Notes under the pieces: model-generated
The model's database searches: none
Told to the model about the DNA's origin: nothing
Seen by the model: only the letters and a program-made list of their open reading frames with translations
Assembly: GCF_004799495.1 (NCBI RefSeq)
Contig: NZ_SSMY01000002.1
Location: 310,001-374,000 of the forward strand
Source of the DNA: Sphingomonas sp.
GTDB lineage: Bacteria > Pseudomonadota > Alphaproteobacteria > Sphingomonadales > Sphingomonadaceae
Direction: 5' to 3'
Length of the DNA: 64,000 nucleotides
Translations under genes and position numbers: made by a program
Shown here: positions 63,272-64,000 of the stretch, one piece after another
Position numbering within the stretch: position 1 is the stretch's first letter
Layout of the letters: each line of letters starts with the position of its first letter

Positions 63272-64000
63272 ATGGATAACGCCAACCCTACCGATCCGAT
63301 CGGCCGTCCGCATTTCTTCGTCGGGATTGGCGGGTCCGGAATGATGCCGCTGGCGATGATCCTGGCGGTGCGTGGGGCGAGCGTTGCGGGGTCTGATCGC
63401 AGCCTCGACCAGGCGCGGTTGCCCGCCAAGTTCGATTATCTCCGCGACCTCGGCGTGGCGCTTTACCCGCAGGACGGCAGCGGGATCGTATCACCCGATC
63501 AGGTCGTCATCGCCTCCGCGGCGATCGAGGCCACGGTGCCTGACATGGTCGCCGCCGAACGGTTGGGCTGCGAGCGCCGCACGCGCGCGGAGATGCTCGC
63601 TGATCTGTTCAACGTGTCGACAATGCCGATCGGCGTCGCCGGGACCAGCGGCAAGTCGACGGTCACCGGCATGATCGGCTGGATCCTGCGCGCGACCGAC
63701 CGCGACCCGACGGTGATGAACGGCGCGGTGATGAAGAATTTCGCCACCCCCAACGCGCCGTTCGCGAGCGCCCTGGTCGGTAGCGGCGACGCGTTCGTCA
63801 GCGAAGTCGACGAGAGCGACGGATCGATCGCGCTGTTCAGCCCGCGCGTCGCCGTGCTCAACAACGTCAGTCTCGACCACAAGAGCCTGGAGGAACTCAA
63901 CCAGCTGTTCGGCGACTTCATCGCCAAGGCCGAACTGGCGGTGATCAACCTCGACAATCCCGACGGCGCGGCGCTGGCGGGGACGCTGCCGAAGCGCCAG
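63272..64000 (+). CDS. Mur ligase family protein (MurC/Mpl-like), truncated by window edge
   Basis: 243 codons visible; the C-terminus is outside. Rossmann start [19 protein letters not shown], then the ATP P-loop [19 protein letters not shown] and [13 protein letters not shown]. It resembles UDP-N-acetylmuramate:L-alanine ligase (MurC) or the recycling enzyme Mpl. Location next to an S66 peptidase, away from the dcw genes, makes a recycling or secondary ligase more likely than the essential MurC; this is inference. Confidence 0.85.
   Translation, partial: MDNANPTDPIGRPHFFVGIGGSGMMPLAMILAVRGASVAGSDRSLDQARLPAKFDYLRDLGVALYPQDGSGIVSPDQVVIASAAIEATVPDMVAAERLGCERRTRAEMLADLFNVSTMPIGVAGTSGKSTVTGMIGWILRATDRDPTVMNGAVMKNFATPNAPFASALVGSGDAFVSEVDESDGSIALFSPRVAVLNNVSLDHKSLEELNQLFGDFIAKAELAVINLDNPDGAALAGTLPKRQ

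Overview
The window is 64 kb of high-GC chromosomal DNA from an alphaproteobacterium, most probably a Sphingomonas-like member of the Sphingomonadaceae. This rests on family content rather than a database search. It carries the regulatory and glycosyltransferase part of an XrtA/PEP-CTERM exopolysaccharide system, an alphaproteobacterial ATP12 F1-ATPase chaperone, an alpha-type SspB next to fumC, and several small glycine-zipper envelope proteins. No rRNA, tRNA, CRISPR array, insertion sequence or prophage gene was recognised. Genes are tightly packed, and many neighbours share ATGA, GTGA or TGATG stop/start overlaps.

Layout, left part. 1-6376 (minus): PEP-CTERM glycosyltransferase, prsK, prsR and a TPR protein cut by the left edge. 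6544-9181: mannose-1-phosphate guanylyltransferase and a convergent membrane glycan-type protein. 9213-11668: exported oligoendopeptidase F and an acetyltransferase. 11804-13886: groES-groEL with a promoter and CIRCE operator. 13919-19178: MATE transporter, sppA, a second acetyltransferase, a small exported protein and a TRIC-type channel. 19179-20169: a 1-kb gene-free stretch holding an unusual array of short CGAA/TTCG hairpins. 20170-22524: two related glycine-zipper proteins around an OsmC-type protein, then a lipoprotein. 22675-27323: crcB, pseudouridine synthase, PaiB-like protein, ATP12, gmk, and an ArsR/SRPBCC pair.

Layout, right part. 27588-29480: fumC and sspB. 29550-33580: a histidine operon hisB-hisH-hisA-(71-aa ORF)-hisF-(67-aa PEP-CTERM-like ORF)-hisE-HIT protein. 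33647-38462: amino-acid permease, adenosine kinase, EI24-type membrane protein, lipoprotein and queG. 38507-42535: two-gene ABC exporter, cytochrome P450 and exported MsrB. 42676-47785: CHAP protein, then a catabolic-looking group (MFS symporter and SDR diverging from acyl-CoA dehydrogenase and SDR). 47918-51258: membrane-anchored retropepsin, a small membrane protein and malic enzyme. 51447-57781: mutS, a RodZ-like HTH protein, glnD and a VOC protein. 57785-62284: GH16 glycosidase, infC, thrS and two hypotheticals. 62376-64000: S66 peptidase diverging from a Mur ligase cut by the right edge.

Themes. Envelope and glycan functions recur: the PEP-CTERM EPS cluster, GDP-mannose supply, GH16, CHAP, and murein peptidase plus Mur ligase. 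The regulatory features most worth a second look are: the hairpin array at 19315-19821; a 24-codon leader ORF with five consecutive threonine codons plus an attenuator-like hairpin ahead of thrS; an apparent AUC start codon on infC; and GC-rich palindromic repeats lying in four intergenic gaps, two of which share an identical 37-bp segment in opposite orientation, and some of which supply the ribosome-binding site of his genes.
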